DNA from: Pseudomonas sp. DTU12.3
GTDB lineage: Bacteria > Pseudomonadota > Gammaproteobacteria > Pseudomonadales > Pseudomonadaceae
Length of the DNA: 64,000 bases
Direction of reading: 5' to 3'
Assembly: GCF_004124275.1 (NCBI RefSeq)
Contig: NZ_CP027218.1
Span: forward strand, 4,157,501-4,221,500
In this document: positions 23,800 to 31,885 of the stretch, piece by piece
How positions within the stretch are numbered: the first letter of the stretch is position 1
Layout: the number at the start of each line of letters is the position of its first letter
Position numbers and translations under genes: made by a program
Notes under the pieces: model-generated
Told to the model about the DNA's origin: nothing
Databases searched by the model: none
The model's input: only the letters and a program-made list of their open reading frames with translations

Positions 23800-25638
23800 T
23801 CAGAAGGCGAAGCAGGAGCAGCCGAACGCGCCCCAGAAACCGGCAAAGTCACTGACCGGCGCGTTCGACATCCGCGCTTTTTCATGGCTGTGGGTGTGCA
23901 CCGCGCACGGTCCGCTGCACTGGTGAACCTGCGCCTGCAACGGCGAATTCGGCCGCCAGTGGCCCGGTACCTTCACCACCGGCGACCAGTCCGGCAGCAC
24001 TGGAATCGAGCGCGGGCCGAGGTCTTCGAAGTCGTCGGCGGCGTAGACGATCTTGCCGCCGACCACGGTCAGTACCGACTCGATCCACTTGATCGCTTCT
24101 TCTTCGACATGAAAGAAGTCCGCGCTCAACGCCGCCAGATCCGCCAGTTGCCCGACCTTGATCTGGCCCTTTTTGCCCTGCTCCGAAGAGAACCAGGCAC
24201 TGCCGTGGGTGAACAGTTCCAGCGCGGTGGTGCGTGGCAAACCTTCTTCGTACAAGGCCAGACCGCCGACGGTGCGACCGCTGACCATCCAGTACAGCGA
24301 CGTCCACGGGTTGTAGCTGGAAACGCGCGTGGCATCGGTGCCGGCGCCGACCGGTACGCCTTCGGCGAGCATGCGTTTGATCGGCGGAGTCGCTTCGGCG
24401 GCTTGCTTGCCGTAGCGGTCGACGAAGTACTCGCCCTGGAACGCCATGCGATCCTGGATCGCGATGCCGCCGCCCAGCGCTTTGACCCGTTCGATGTTTT
24501 GCGGGGTGATGGTTTCGGCGTGGTCGAAGAACCATGGCAAGCCGTTGAATGGAATGTCTCGGTTGACCTTCTCGAACACGTCGAGCATGCGGCTGATCGA
24601 TTCGTTGTAAGTCGCATGCAAACGGAACGGCCAGCGCTGTTCAACCAGGTGACGCACCACTGGTTCCAGCTCTTGCTCCATGGTTTGCGGCAGGTCCGGA
24701 CGCGGCTCGAGGAAATCTTCGAAGTCGGCCGCCGAGAACACCAGCATTTCCCCGGCACCGTTGTGGCGCAGGTAGTCGTCGCCCTGATGCAACTTGACGC
24801 TGCCGGTCCAGTTCTGGAAGTCGCTCAGCTCTTCTTTCGGCTTCTGGGTGAACAGGTTGTAGGCGATACGCACGGTTAACTGGTCGTCCTTGGCCAGTTG
24901 CTCGATGACCTGATAATCGTCCGGGTAGTTCTGGAAACCGCCACCGGCATCAATCGCACTGGTCAGGCCGAGACGATTGAGTTCGCGCATGAACTGACGG
25001 GTCGAGTTGACCTGATATTCCAGCGGCAGCTTCGGCCCCTTGGCCAGCGTCGAGTAGAGAATCATCGCGTTCGGTCGCGCAACGAGCATGCCGGTCGGAT
25101 TGCCGTTGCTGTCGCGGACGATCTCGCCACCCGGCGGGTTCGGCGTGTCGCGGGTATAACCGGCCACGCGCAACGCGGCGCGGTTGAGCAGCGCGCGGTC
25201 ATACAAATGCAGGATGAACACCGGCGTGTCCGGCGCGGCCTGGTTGATTTCTTCCAGCGTCGGCATGCGTTTTTCGGCGAACTGGAATTCGTTCCAGCCA
25301 CCGACCACGCGCACCCATTGCGGGGTCGGCGTGCGGTCAGCCTGATCCTTGAGCATGCGCAACGCATCGGCCAGCGACGGCACGCCTTCCCAACGCAGTT
25401 CGAGGTTGTAGTTCAAACCGCCACGGATCAGGTGCAAGTGCGAGTCGTTGAGGCCGGGAATGACGCAGCGGCCATGCATATCGACCACTTGCGTGTTCGG
25501 CCCGCGCAGGGCCATGGCCTGATTGTCGTTGCCGACGACGACGAAGCGGCCGTCGGTGATTGCCACCGCACTCGCCAGTGGTTTGGTGCGGTCGACGGTA
25601 TGAAATTGGCCATTGAACAGAATCAGATCGGCGCTCAT
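23800..25638 (-). CDS. YtcJ-like metal-dependent amidohydrolase
   Basis: A 612-aa member of the amidohydrolase superfamily (YtcJ/amidohydrolase-3 group). The HxH metal site is H67/H69 in GLNDSHLHL. Further candidate ligands are in FRLHATYNES and WFFDHAETI, with the catalytic Asp in GAGTDATRVSSYNPW. An N-terminal beta-sandwich (MSADLILFNGQFHTVD) and C-terminal strand (IKVGQLADLAALSADFF) complete the composite domain. The last about 60 residues extend beyond the fold and contain CSGPC, HTHSHEK and a final CSCF, possibly a metal-binding tail. Substrate unknown. It is in an operon with genes for YcaC, an ABM protein and DoxX. Confidence 0.88.
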   Translation of the reverse strand: MSADLILFNGQFHTVDRTKPLASAVAITDGRFVVVGNDNQAMALRGPNTQVVDMHGRCVIPGLNDSHLHLIRGGLNYNLELRWEGVPSLADALRMLKDQADRTPTPQWVRVVGGWNEFQFAEKRMPTLEEINQAAPDTPVFILHLYDRALLNRAALRVAGYTRDTPNPPGGEIVRDSNGNPTGMLVARPNAMILYSTLAKGPKLPLEYQVNSTRQFMRELNRLGLTSAIDAGGGFQNYPDDYQVIEQLAKDDQLTVRIAYNLFTQKPKEELSDFQNWTGSVKLHQGDDYLRHNGAGEMLVFSAADFEDFLEPRPDLPQTMEQELEPVVRHLVEQRWPFRLHATYNESISRMLDVFEKVNRDIPFNGLPWFFDHAETITPQNIERVKALGGGIAIQDRMAFQGEYFVDRYGKQAAEATPPIKRMLAEGVPVGAGTDATRVSSYNPWTSLYWMVSGRTVGGLALYEEGLPRTTALELFTHGSAWFSSEQGKKGQIKVGQLADLAALSADFFHVEEEAIKWIESVLTVVGGKIVYAADDFEDLGPRSIPVLPDWSPVVKVPGHWRPNSPLQAQVHQCSGPCAVHTHSHEKARMSNAPVSDFAGFWGAFGCSCFAF

Positions 25639-25681
25639 CGCAGTTCCTCAAGCAAAGTAAAAAGGAGCAAACCCCGCGCGC

Positions 25682-26308
25682 TCAGCGTGGCGAGGTTTCT
25701 TGGGAATCGAGGTGTTCATGGGCCTGACCGGCTGCGAGCCAAGGTGCGAACAATCGCGTTACGCGAGGCATGAACACGTACACCACCGACACAACGATGG
25801 TCAGGGTGATCAGGAACGTCGCGACCACGTAGTTGGAAAGCAATGGGTGCAGCTTGAGCAACGGCCCCCAGATCAGCGGCACCAGCAAGGTGTGCGGCAG
25901 AATCACCAGCAACGTGATCACCGCTTGTTTCCAGCGTGGCGGTGGCGAGGCGGCTTCGGCCAGCGGCGAGAACCAGAATTCGTTGACCGGCGCGATTTCG
26001 GTCTGGTCGCCATCCGCCAGCATTGGCGCAGCTTCGTCGACCAACGCCTGACGCTCGGATGACTCCAGCCATTGCTGCATCGCCTCGGTCGAACAGAAAC
26101 GCAGCACGCAGGTATAGAAATCGAGACCGGCACGCTTGCCGCGTACCACGTCCACGCCCAGATGCCCTTCCCGCAGCCCCGCCACCCGCACGATATTGCG
26201 CAGCCAGGCTTCATACGCCGACTCGAAACCAGCCTTGACCCGGTGCTTGACGATCAGCGTGACCGTCTCATCGGCCCCCGGCGCTTGTGGATTGAGGACT
26301 TCAGGCAT
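25682..26308 (-). CDS. ABM-domain monooxygenase-like protein with two membrane helices
   Basis: A 208-aa protein. Residues about 15-110 form an antibiotic-biosynthesis-monooxygenase-type alpha+beta barrel (VTLIVKHRVKAGFESAYEAWLRNIVRVAG, FYTCVLRF). Residues about 125-190 hold two hydrophobic helices (VITLLVILPHTLLVPLIWG and YVVATFLITLTIVVSVVYVF). Such ABM-membrane fusions are common next to DoxX and amidohydrolase genes in Pseudomonas. Its start overlaps the end of doxX by 8 bases. It may dispose of reactive electrophiles at the membrane; this is inference. Confidence 0.85.
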   Translation of the reverse strand: MPEVLNPQAPGADETVTLIVKHRVKAGFESAYEAWLRNIVRVAGLREGHLGVDVVRGKRAGLDFYTCVLRFCSTEAMQQWLESSERQALVDEAAPMLADGDQTEIAPVNEFWFSPLAEAASPPPRWKQAVITLLVILPHTLLVPLIWGPLLKLHPLLSNYVVATFLITLTIVVSVVYVFMPRVTRLFAPWLAAGQAHEHLDSQETSPR

Positions 26309-26717
26309 AACGCAGCACTCCGGGCAGACGAACAGGAATCACCAGCCGTCCCGGCCCGGCGATCAACACAGTGGCAAACAGGATCAACAGCAACCAGCCG
26401 AACTGCCCTTCGGCCACACTCCACTGCGGATGCACGACCAACAGCGCCACCAGCAGCACAAAGAGAATAGGCACGCAGGCCAATCGCGCCAGTAATCCGG
26501 CGACGATCAGTAACGGACAGACGACTTCGGCGAAGATCGCCAGGATCAACGTGAGGTGGGCACCAAGGTGGAACGGGTCTTCGATCAGTTGCAGCTGGGC
26601 GCTGAAATCCAGCAGCTTGGGCAAGCCGTGCACCCATAACAGGAACAGCCCGCCGCTGACCCGCAGGAACAGCAGACCGAGGTCGCGCGCCCGTTCATCC
26701 TGTTGCGAAGTGTTCAT
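26301..26717 (-). CDS. DoxX-family membrane protein
   Basis: A 138-aa protein with four hydrophobic helices and the DoxX pattern RVSGGLFLLWVHGLPKLLDF near the start, followed by VCPLLIVAGLLARLACVPI. DoxX proteins are quinone- or electron-transfer-linked membrane subunits of poorly defined function. It is the first gene of the four-gene unit, and a 21-base palindrome lies 17 bases upstream of its ATG. Confidence 0.88.
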   Translation of the reverse strand: MNTSQQDERARDLGLLFLRVSGGLFLLWVHGLPKLLDFSAQLQLIEDPFHLGAHLTLILAIFAEVVCPLLIVAGLLARLACVPILFVLLVALLVVHPQWSVAEGQFGWLLLILFATVLIAGPGRLVIPVRLPGVLRYA

Positions 26718-26733
26718 GACCTCACGCCCTTGA

Positions 26734-26754
26734 ATTATTATCGAACGTAATAAT
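26734..26754. promoter_or_regulatory. AT-rich palindrome upstream of doxX, candidate operator
   Basis: ATTATTA-TCGAACG-TAATAAT is a perfect 7-base inverted repeat with a 7-base centre. It stands out in GC-rich surroundings. It overlaps the expected promoter region of the doxX operon, so a repressor or LysR-type site is likely. No regulator gene is adjacent. Confidence 0.55.
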
Positions 26755-26871
26755 GCCGAGGCCGAAAGGGGAAAACTTGAACGTACGTGCTCTCTTTAGA
26801 GTGAAAGCCGTGACCCGCTACTGGCACTGCCGGAAGCTTCGGCAGTGCCTGCGTCGTGAACAGTCTGTTGG

Positions 26872-29757
26872 CTAACCGAGGTAATAGGAAAGCTGTCGGA
26901 GCAACTGATCCTGAACCGCATCACTATCGCCACCGCCGCCCGCCAGTCCGGCGGTCACCACTCGGCGGTCAGCCGTCAGAAAGGCAAATGCCTGGGCGTT
27001 GCCGGTTATCGACCTGACGCCGGTCAATTGACCGGCGACTGAACGGACATCGCCCCCCCATAACGGATTGCCAAAAGCATCGGCTGTGCCGTCGGCATAC
27101 AACACCGCATAGGCACCATTGGTACTGGCGATTTGCACAATGTCGTCACGCAGCGCCACTGCATCGGGAACCCTGCCGCCCTGGTCCTGATCGCCCCACG
27201 TATCGATCCTGTTGTCCTTCCGGCGTACTGCAAAACCATAACCGCCGCCAATGATCTCGATGACGTTGGTGTAGGCGGAAATGCGTGACGGCACCAAGCC
27301 ACCGGCGGCCGGATTGCCCCACGCAGCGACTCGCCCGCTGGACAGCCGCACCGCAAACGACGAACCGGAACTGGTCACGTCTACAATGTTGCTGAGTCGG
27401 GCAATGTCAGCAGGGATCTCACCGCCAGATTGCCCTTCCCCCCAACCCACTACAGTGCCATTGGCTCTGAGCGCCACACACGCGTTGTGGTTACAGGTGA
27501 CTGCGACAATATCGCGCAGCGCGGCGATCTCTGCCGGCAAGGCAGCGCCAAAACGGGCATCGCCCCAAGCGACAATTTGCCCATTGGCCAATAGCGCCAC
27601 AAAAGCGGAGACCGTGGCAAAAACACTGACGACATTGCGCAGGCCAGCGATGGCCGCCGGTACTGCCCCGCCAAAGCGGGCGTCCCCCCATGCTTGCACC
27701 TGACCGTTGGCGCGAACGACCGCAAAGCCATAGCCGCCGGGGGTGACTTTGATGACGTCGGTCAAGCGCGAAACTTCGGCGGACACCACACCACCGAAAC
27801 CGGCGTCTCCCCAGCCGACGACAGAACCATTAGCGCGCAATGCCGCAATAGCCCGTGCACCACCGAAAACCTCAGTGATATCGCGCAGCGCAGCAATGGC
27901 AGGCGGCAGAATCCCCCCGTAGCCGCGATCGCCCCATGCCACCAGACTGGCGGAATCCCGCAGGGCGACAAGCACCGCATGTTCTTCGCGAGGCGTAGCG
28001 GGATCACCCCACCCGTTGCCGAAGATATTGGCACGTTGCAACACCACCTGATATCCAGCGCTGCCAACCCGAAGCAAACGCTGGGGTTGTACATCATCGA
28101 AGCGCTGACCGCGAAACAGCTGGCTATCGCCTTCGTACTGCCAGACTGTTTCCAGCGGCTGCAGGCTGACCGGATCAAGCGCCGAGAGAAACCGCGAACT
28201 GCCTTTATTCGACCAATACCTGACCGTGGTCCCGCGCGAGCCAATGACCAGAGGCACAACGAGACTCGGCGCTTCACTGATGAAAACCGACAACGATGGC
28301 GATTCGAATATCCGGCCATTGCGCAGTAACAAGAAATGAAGCTTGACCGATTTACCCCTGTTCGCTGCGATAAAGGCCAGACCCAGAGGAAAGTTCGCCC
28401 GGCTGTTGGCGTTCAGTGACTTCGCCTCAAACACTGGCGATCCTGCGCCCGGAGCGCCTTCGACAATCAGCCGAACCGTATCGCCCGGCTGATGTCCGAG
28501 AAATTCAACCTGCCCGTTCGCCCCTTGAAGGTTGGCCGGATCCGTTGGATCGAACACGCCGTCAACGGACTTCTGCAATCGCGGCGGTTGCAGCTCCGGC
28601 AAGCCTTCGCCCACCACCCGCGCCGTAGCGGTGCTGGAAATGCCAATCAGCACACCGTTGCGCCATACCTCATAATTGGCACTTACCGCATCACCGGAAA
28701 TCACTTTGTCATTGGCCACTGGCAAGATGACGGGCTTGAGCTGGCCGAAATCGTCGGCTTCGATCTTGCCCTCGACCACCACGTTCGGCTGACCTGCAAC
28801 CTCGGAAAGAAAAGTCGCCCGAATGATGTCGCCTGAGCGCAGACGATTATCGGTGGTGAATACAATCAACAGCAGCGGGTTTTTACCGAGTTTCTCCAGG
28901 TCGACAATTTCCGAGATATCGCCGCTGTCCGTCTGGTTCTCCCGAAAGATCAGGGGCGCGAACCGGGTGCCATCCAGATTCTCGTCGACGATCTGCGAAG
29001 CCGACCAGAGCGCGTCGGGATCCACGGTGTTGCCAAGTTGATCGGTGACGGTAAAAACGAACTCCAATGTCTGGTCCGCCCGCTTGGCGCTGTCGAGAAA
29101 GGCCCGGGTCACGAGGAAACAAACGGTGATGGGAACGGCCGATCCCGGATTGGGTGGCGGTGGCGCCTCAGTCGGCTTGACGGTGTAGTGCAGAAGGCTG
29201 GCGTTGCACTTCAAGGTGATCACGTCGTGAGCCCGGCAATACGGATAACTGACGCAAACCTGAGCACTGGAAAAGTCCGCGCCAACGCCTTTGAGAATTT
29301 CATCGGGTAACAACAAGTTCAGTTCGCTATGGCCTTCGACCGTGGGCTGTTTGTCTTTGAGTCCTGGACGAATCTTGTTGTACAGCGCAGTCAGATCCAG
29401 CGATCTGGCGATGTTCTGGCTACCGCGCACGATATTGAAGAACAGCAGATTGACCAGGTCGAAAGACAGCCGTCCATTCGGAATGCGCAGAAAAATCACC
29501 TCATTGACGTCAGAGATGATTTGACTGTCCAGCAATGCCGACTCACCCACGCGAAACAGTTGAATAACGTCGCCTGGAGTTACCGTACCACTTGCAACCG
29601 GGTCAACGCGGACCGTTGCCCCGAGCCCGTCGGCGACTTGATCGGATATTTTCAACGGTATGCCAACGTCTGCGCCCACCACCGAGTGGTCTGCCTCAGG
29701 AATGTCGGGTGGATAAATTACCAATACGCCGGCGTCATTGGATCGCGAAGTACTCAT
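26872..29757 (-). CDS. Large protein with Ig-like N-terminal region and RCC1-like repeats
   Basis: A 961-aa protein without signal peptide or membrane segment. Residues 1 to about 580 contain several beta-rich units (for example VRVDPVASGTVTPGDVIQLF and TVRLIVEGAPGAGSPVF) like the Ig-like domains of Pseudomonas surface or adhesin-type proteins. From about 585 to 930 are roughly eight repeats of 45-47 residues with the core VALRANGTVVGWGEGQSGG, the RCC1/alpha-tubulin-suppressor signature, which should form a beta-propeller. The ATG at 29757 begins MSTSRSNDAGV. It stands alone on the minus strand, flanked by noncoding DNA. A hairpin (GGCACTGCCG/CGGCAGTGCC, 26823-26849) follows the stop. Function unknown; a cell-surface or host-interaction role would require a leaderless export route. 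Confidence 0.85.
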   Translation of the reverse strand: MSTSRSNDAGVLVIYPPDIPEADHSVVGADVGIPLKISDQVADGLGATVRVDPVASGTVTPGDVIQLFRVGESALLDSQIISDVNEVIFLRIPNGRLSFDLVNLLFFNIVRGSQNIARSLDLTALYNKIRPGLKDKQPTVEGHSELNLLLPDEILKGVGADFSSAQVCVSYPYCRAHDVITLKCNASLLHYTVKPTEAPPPPNPGSAVPITVCFLVTRAFLDSAKRADQTLEFVFTVTDQLGNTVDPDALWSASQIVDENLDGTRFAPLIFRENQTDSGDISEIVDLEKLGKNPLLLIVFTTDNRLRSGDIIRATFLSEVAGQPNVVVEGKIEADDFGQLKPVILPVANDKVISGDAVSANYEVWRNGVLIGISSTATARVVGEGLPELQPPRLQKSVDGVFDPTDPANLQGANGQVEFLGHQPGDTVRLIVEGAPGAGSPVFEAKSLNANSRANFPLGLAFIAANRGKSVKLHFLLLRNGRIFESPSLSVFISEAPSLVVPLVIGSRGTTVRYWSNKGSSRFLSALDPVSLQPLETVWQYEGDSQLFRGQRFDDVQPQRLLRVGSAGYQVVLQRANIFGNGWGDPATPREEHAVLVALRDSASLVAWGDRGYGGILPPAIAALRDITEVFGGARAIAALRANGSVVGWGDAGFGGVVSAEVSRLTDVIKVTPGGYGFAVVRANGQVQAWGDARFGGAVPAAIAGLRNVVSVFATVSAFVALLANGQIVAWGDARFGAALPAEIAALRDIVAVTCNHNACVALRANGTVVGWGEGQSGGEIPADIARLSNIVDVTSSGSSFAVRLSSGRVAAWGNPAAGGLVPSRISAYTNVIEIIGGGYGFAVRRKDNRIDTWGDQDQGGRVPDAVALRDDIVQIASTNGAYAVLYADGTADAFGNPLWGGDVRSVAGQLTGVRSITGNAQAFAFLTADRRVVTAGLAGGGGDSDAVQDQLLRQLSYYLG

Positions 29758-30190
29758 GTGCCAGGTTCCTGTGCAGTAAGGTGTGGACAGGTCCTAGCAG
29801 ATCGCGATTCAAGGCATTGCGCACCTGACAGTTCTGACAGTGTGTGCCAATTCAAGACGAACGGTATCGTCTGGAACATCCCTCTACAGCCGCAGATAAT
29901 TGGCCGAAACCAAGGAACTGTAGGTGCCGTTGGTAACCCAGGCTCAATGCACCCTATTCGTCCTCCCCACCCATCTCCGCAGATTGTGCGCCCCGGTGTC
30001 TTTTTGTCTCTCCAGATCAAGCACGATAGGTTGATTCACTGAAACGTGCGGCCAGACACCAAACAACAGATTTACGCTGGATTGAACATCTTTCAGATCA
30101 AGAATATCGCTGCCGTTGGCCACACCGCCTCATCACACACGGTATGTTCCCGACGAACAGCGCAGGTTGATCCGGGGACTATGCACAGCC
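29758..30190. other. Noncoding gap of 433 bases
   Basis: No convincing gene or known RNA is visible. There is a short direct repeat (CTGACAGTTCTGACAG near 29825). The upstream signals of the RCC1-like gene and the end of the convergently read lysR gene must lie here. No REP element is present, unlike most gaps in this window. Confidence 0.5.
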
Positions 30191-31114
30191 TCATTTCTGC
30201 TCGATATCCAGCGCTGCCGCCATAAACTGCGCAATCCGCGATCTGAGCCATTTCTCGGCCGGATCATTGTCATGCACGCCGCTCCACGCCATCGACAACT
30301 GCGCCGCATCAATCGGGAACGGCGGGTCTTCGGCGCGCAACGCACAACCTTCGACCAACGCGCACGCCGCGTAATCCGGCACGGTGGCGATCATCTCGGT
30401 GCCGGCGAGCAAGGCCCGCAAACCACTGAATTGCGGCACCCCCAGCACCACGCGGCGCGAGCGGCCGACCTTGGCCAGGTCGACGTCGATATTGCCGCTC
30501 AAATCACCGGAGAACGACACCATCGCATGCGGGCGCTGGCAGTATTCGTCGAGGGTCAGTGGCCCCGGACGGTCATCACCACGCAGGACTTTGCACGGAA
30601 TATCACGCAGCTTCTTGCGCTTGGCATTGGCCGGCAGATCGGTGGTGTAGCTGACGCCGACAGAGATTTCGCCGGACGCCAGCAATGCCGGCATCAGCAG
30701 GTAATTGGCGCGACGGACGACCACGACAATGCCCGGTGCTTCCTCCTGAAGCTGGCGCAGCAATGGCGGAAACAGGCCGAATTCAGCGTCATCCGACAGG
30801 CCGATGCGAAATACCTCGCAACTGGTTGCCGGGTCGAACTCCTTGGCCCGGCTGACCGCTCCGGAAATCACGTCCATCGCCGGCTGCAGCTCTTCGAGAA
30901 TCGCCAAAGCCCGCGCTGTCGGCTCCATGCCCCGACCGTTGCGCAGCAACAATGGATCGTCGAACAGATCACGCAGGCGACCGAGTGCCGCGCTCACTGC
31001 CGGTTGGCCCATGAACAGCTTTTCGGCGACGCGGGTCAGGTTCTTCTCGAACATCAGTGCTTCGAAAATCACCAGCAGGTTCATGTCGACGCGACGCAGA
31101 TCGTTACGGTTCAT
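30191..31114 (-). CDS. LysR-family transcriptional regulator (NodD/LeuO-like branch)
   Basis: A 307-aa LysR protein starting MNRNDLRRVDMNLLVIFEALM; an ATG two codons earlier is possible. The HTH (NLTRVAEKLFMGQPAVSAALGRLR) is typical of the NodD/LeuO/PcpR branch. The C-terminal domain begins near residue 90 (FRIGLSDDAEFGLFPPLL). The neighbouring AraC gene is divergent, 205-211 bases away. Its target genes are not evident. Confidence 0.9.
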   Translation of the reverse strand: MNRNDLRRVDMNLLVIFEALMFEKNLTRVAEKLFMGQPAVSAALGRLRDLFDDPLLLRNGRGMEPTARALAILEELQPAMDVISGAVSRAKEFDPATSCEVFRIGLSDDAEFGLFPPLLRQLQEEAPGIVVVVRRANYLLMPALLASGEISVGVSYTTDLPANAKRKKLRDIPCKVLRGDDRPGPLTLDEYCQRPHAMVSFSGDLSGNIDVDLAKVGRSRRVVLGVPQFSGLRALLAGTEMIATVPDYAACALVEGCALRAEDPPFPIDAAQLSMAWSGVHDNDPAEKWLRSRIAQFMAAALDIEQK

Positions 31115-31325
31115 GGGCACGGATTCCTTTTAGCCTGGCAGACGCAAGTGCTCTGCACTGTACGCGATCAGGGGCGTCTGGATGGCGGGTTGGCCCGCAG
31201 AATTAACAACGATTAACTCGTCAGTTTCAAGCCCCGAGCCAACAATGAATGCCTCTGCGCAGCGTTGTTTTTTGACCAGAGGGAAAGTGCCGAGCGCGCC
31301 TTCCTCACCGACACGGACCTTGGCC

Positions 31326-31757
31326 ATGGCTCACTTACAACCAACCGTCGCCCTCGCCCCTGCCAGCGCACCGCGCAAGAGCGGCATCGGCGGACTCAGT
31401 CCGCAGCGCGAACGGCAAGTGAAACAACTGATCCTCGAACGCCTCGGCGACAGCCTCGAAGTCACCGAACTGGCCCGCGCCTGTTCGTTGTCGCGCAGCC
31501 ATTTCTCTCGCGCCTTCAAGTGCAGCACCGGCCTCTCGCCGCAGGACTGGATCCGCGCCCAGCGGATTGCCCGGGCGAAACTGCTGATCCAGCACACCGA
31601 CCTGAGCCTGACGCAAATCAGTCTGGAATGCGGCTTTTGCGATCAGGCGCATTTTTGCCACATGTTCACCCGCAGCGAAGGCATCAATCCGTTTGCCTGG
31701 CGCTGTCAGGTCATGCGTGAACTGAAGAGCATCCGCTCACTGCCCGCGCTGTTTTGA
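31326..31757 (+). CDS. Short AraC-family transcriptional regulator
   Basis: A 143-aa protein consisting of an AraC-type double HTH (about 30-135: VTELARACSLSRSHFSRAFKCSTGLSP and LSLTQISLECGFCDQAHFCHMF) without an effector domain, as in SoxS/MarA-type regulators. I chose the ATG at 31326; an in-frame ATG at 31245 would add 27 residues of low-complexity sequence. Ribosome binding sites are weak for both. The wHTH-ATPase gene follows closely on the same strand. Confidence 0.85.
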   Translation: MAHLQPTVALAPASAPRKSGIGGLSPQRERQVKQLILERLGDSLEVTELARACSLSRSHFSRAFKCSTGLSPQDWIRAQRIARAKLLIQHTDLSLTQISLECGFCDQAHFCHMFTRSEGINPFAWRCQVMRELKSIRSLPALF

Positions 31758-31885
31758 ATCCGCCGCTCACGCCAGCCGTTGCACTGATGCTCAAACCTGA
31801 GGATTATGCCCGGGCACCGCGAACCAGAAGGCCTGCACGCGCTTCCAATTCCGCCTGTCCGCCGTCGTATCGCAGGAGTGAGCTG

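Noticed and set aside
29754..30020. Possible 88-codon gene on the minus strand before the RCC1-like gene
   Set aside because: No ribosome site, no recognisable domain and overlap with the start of the RCC1-like gene.
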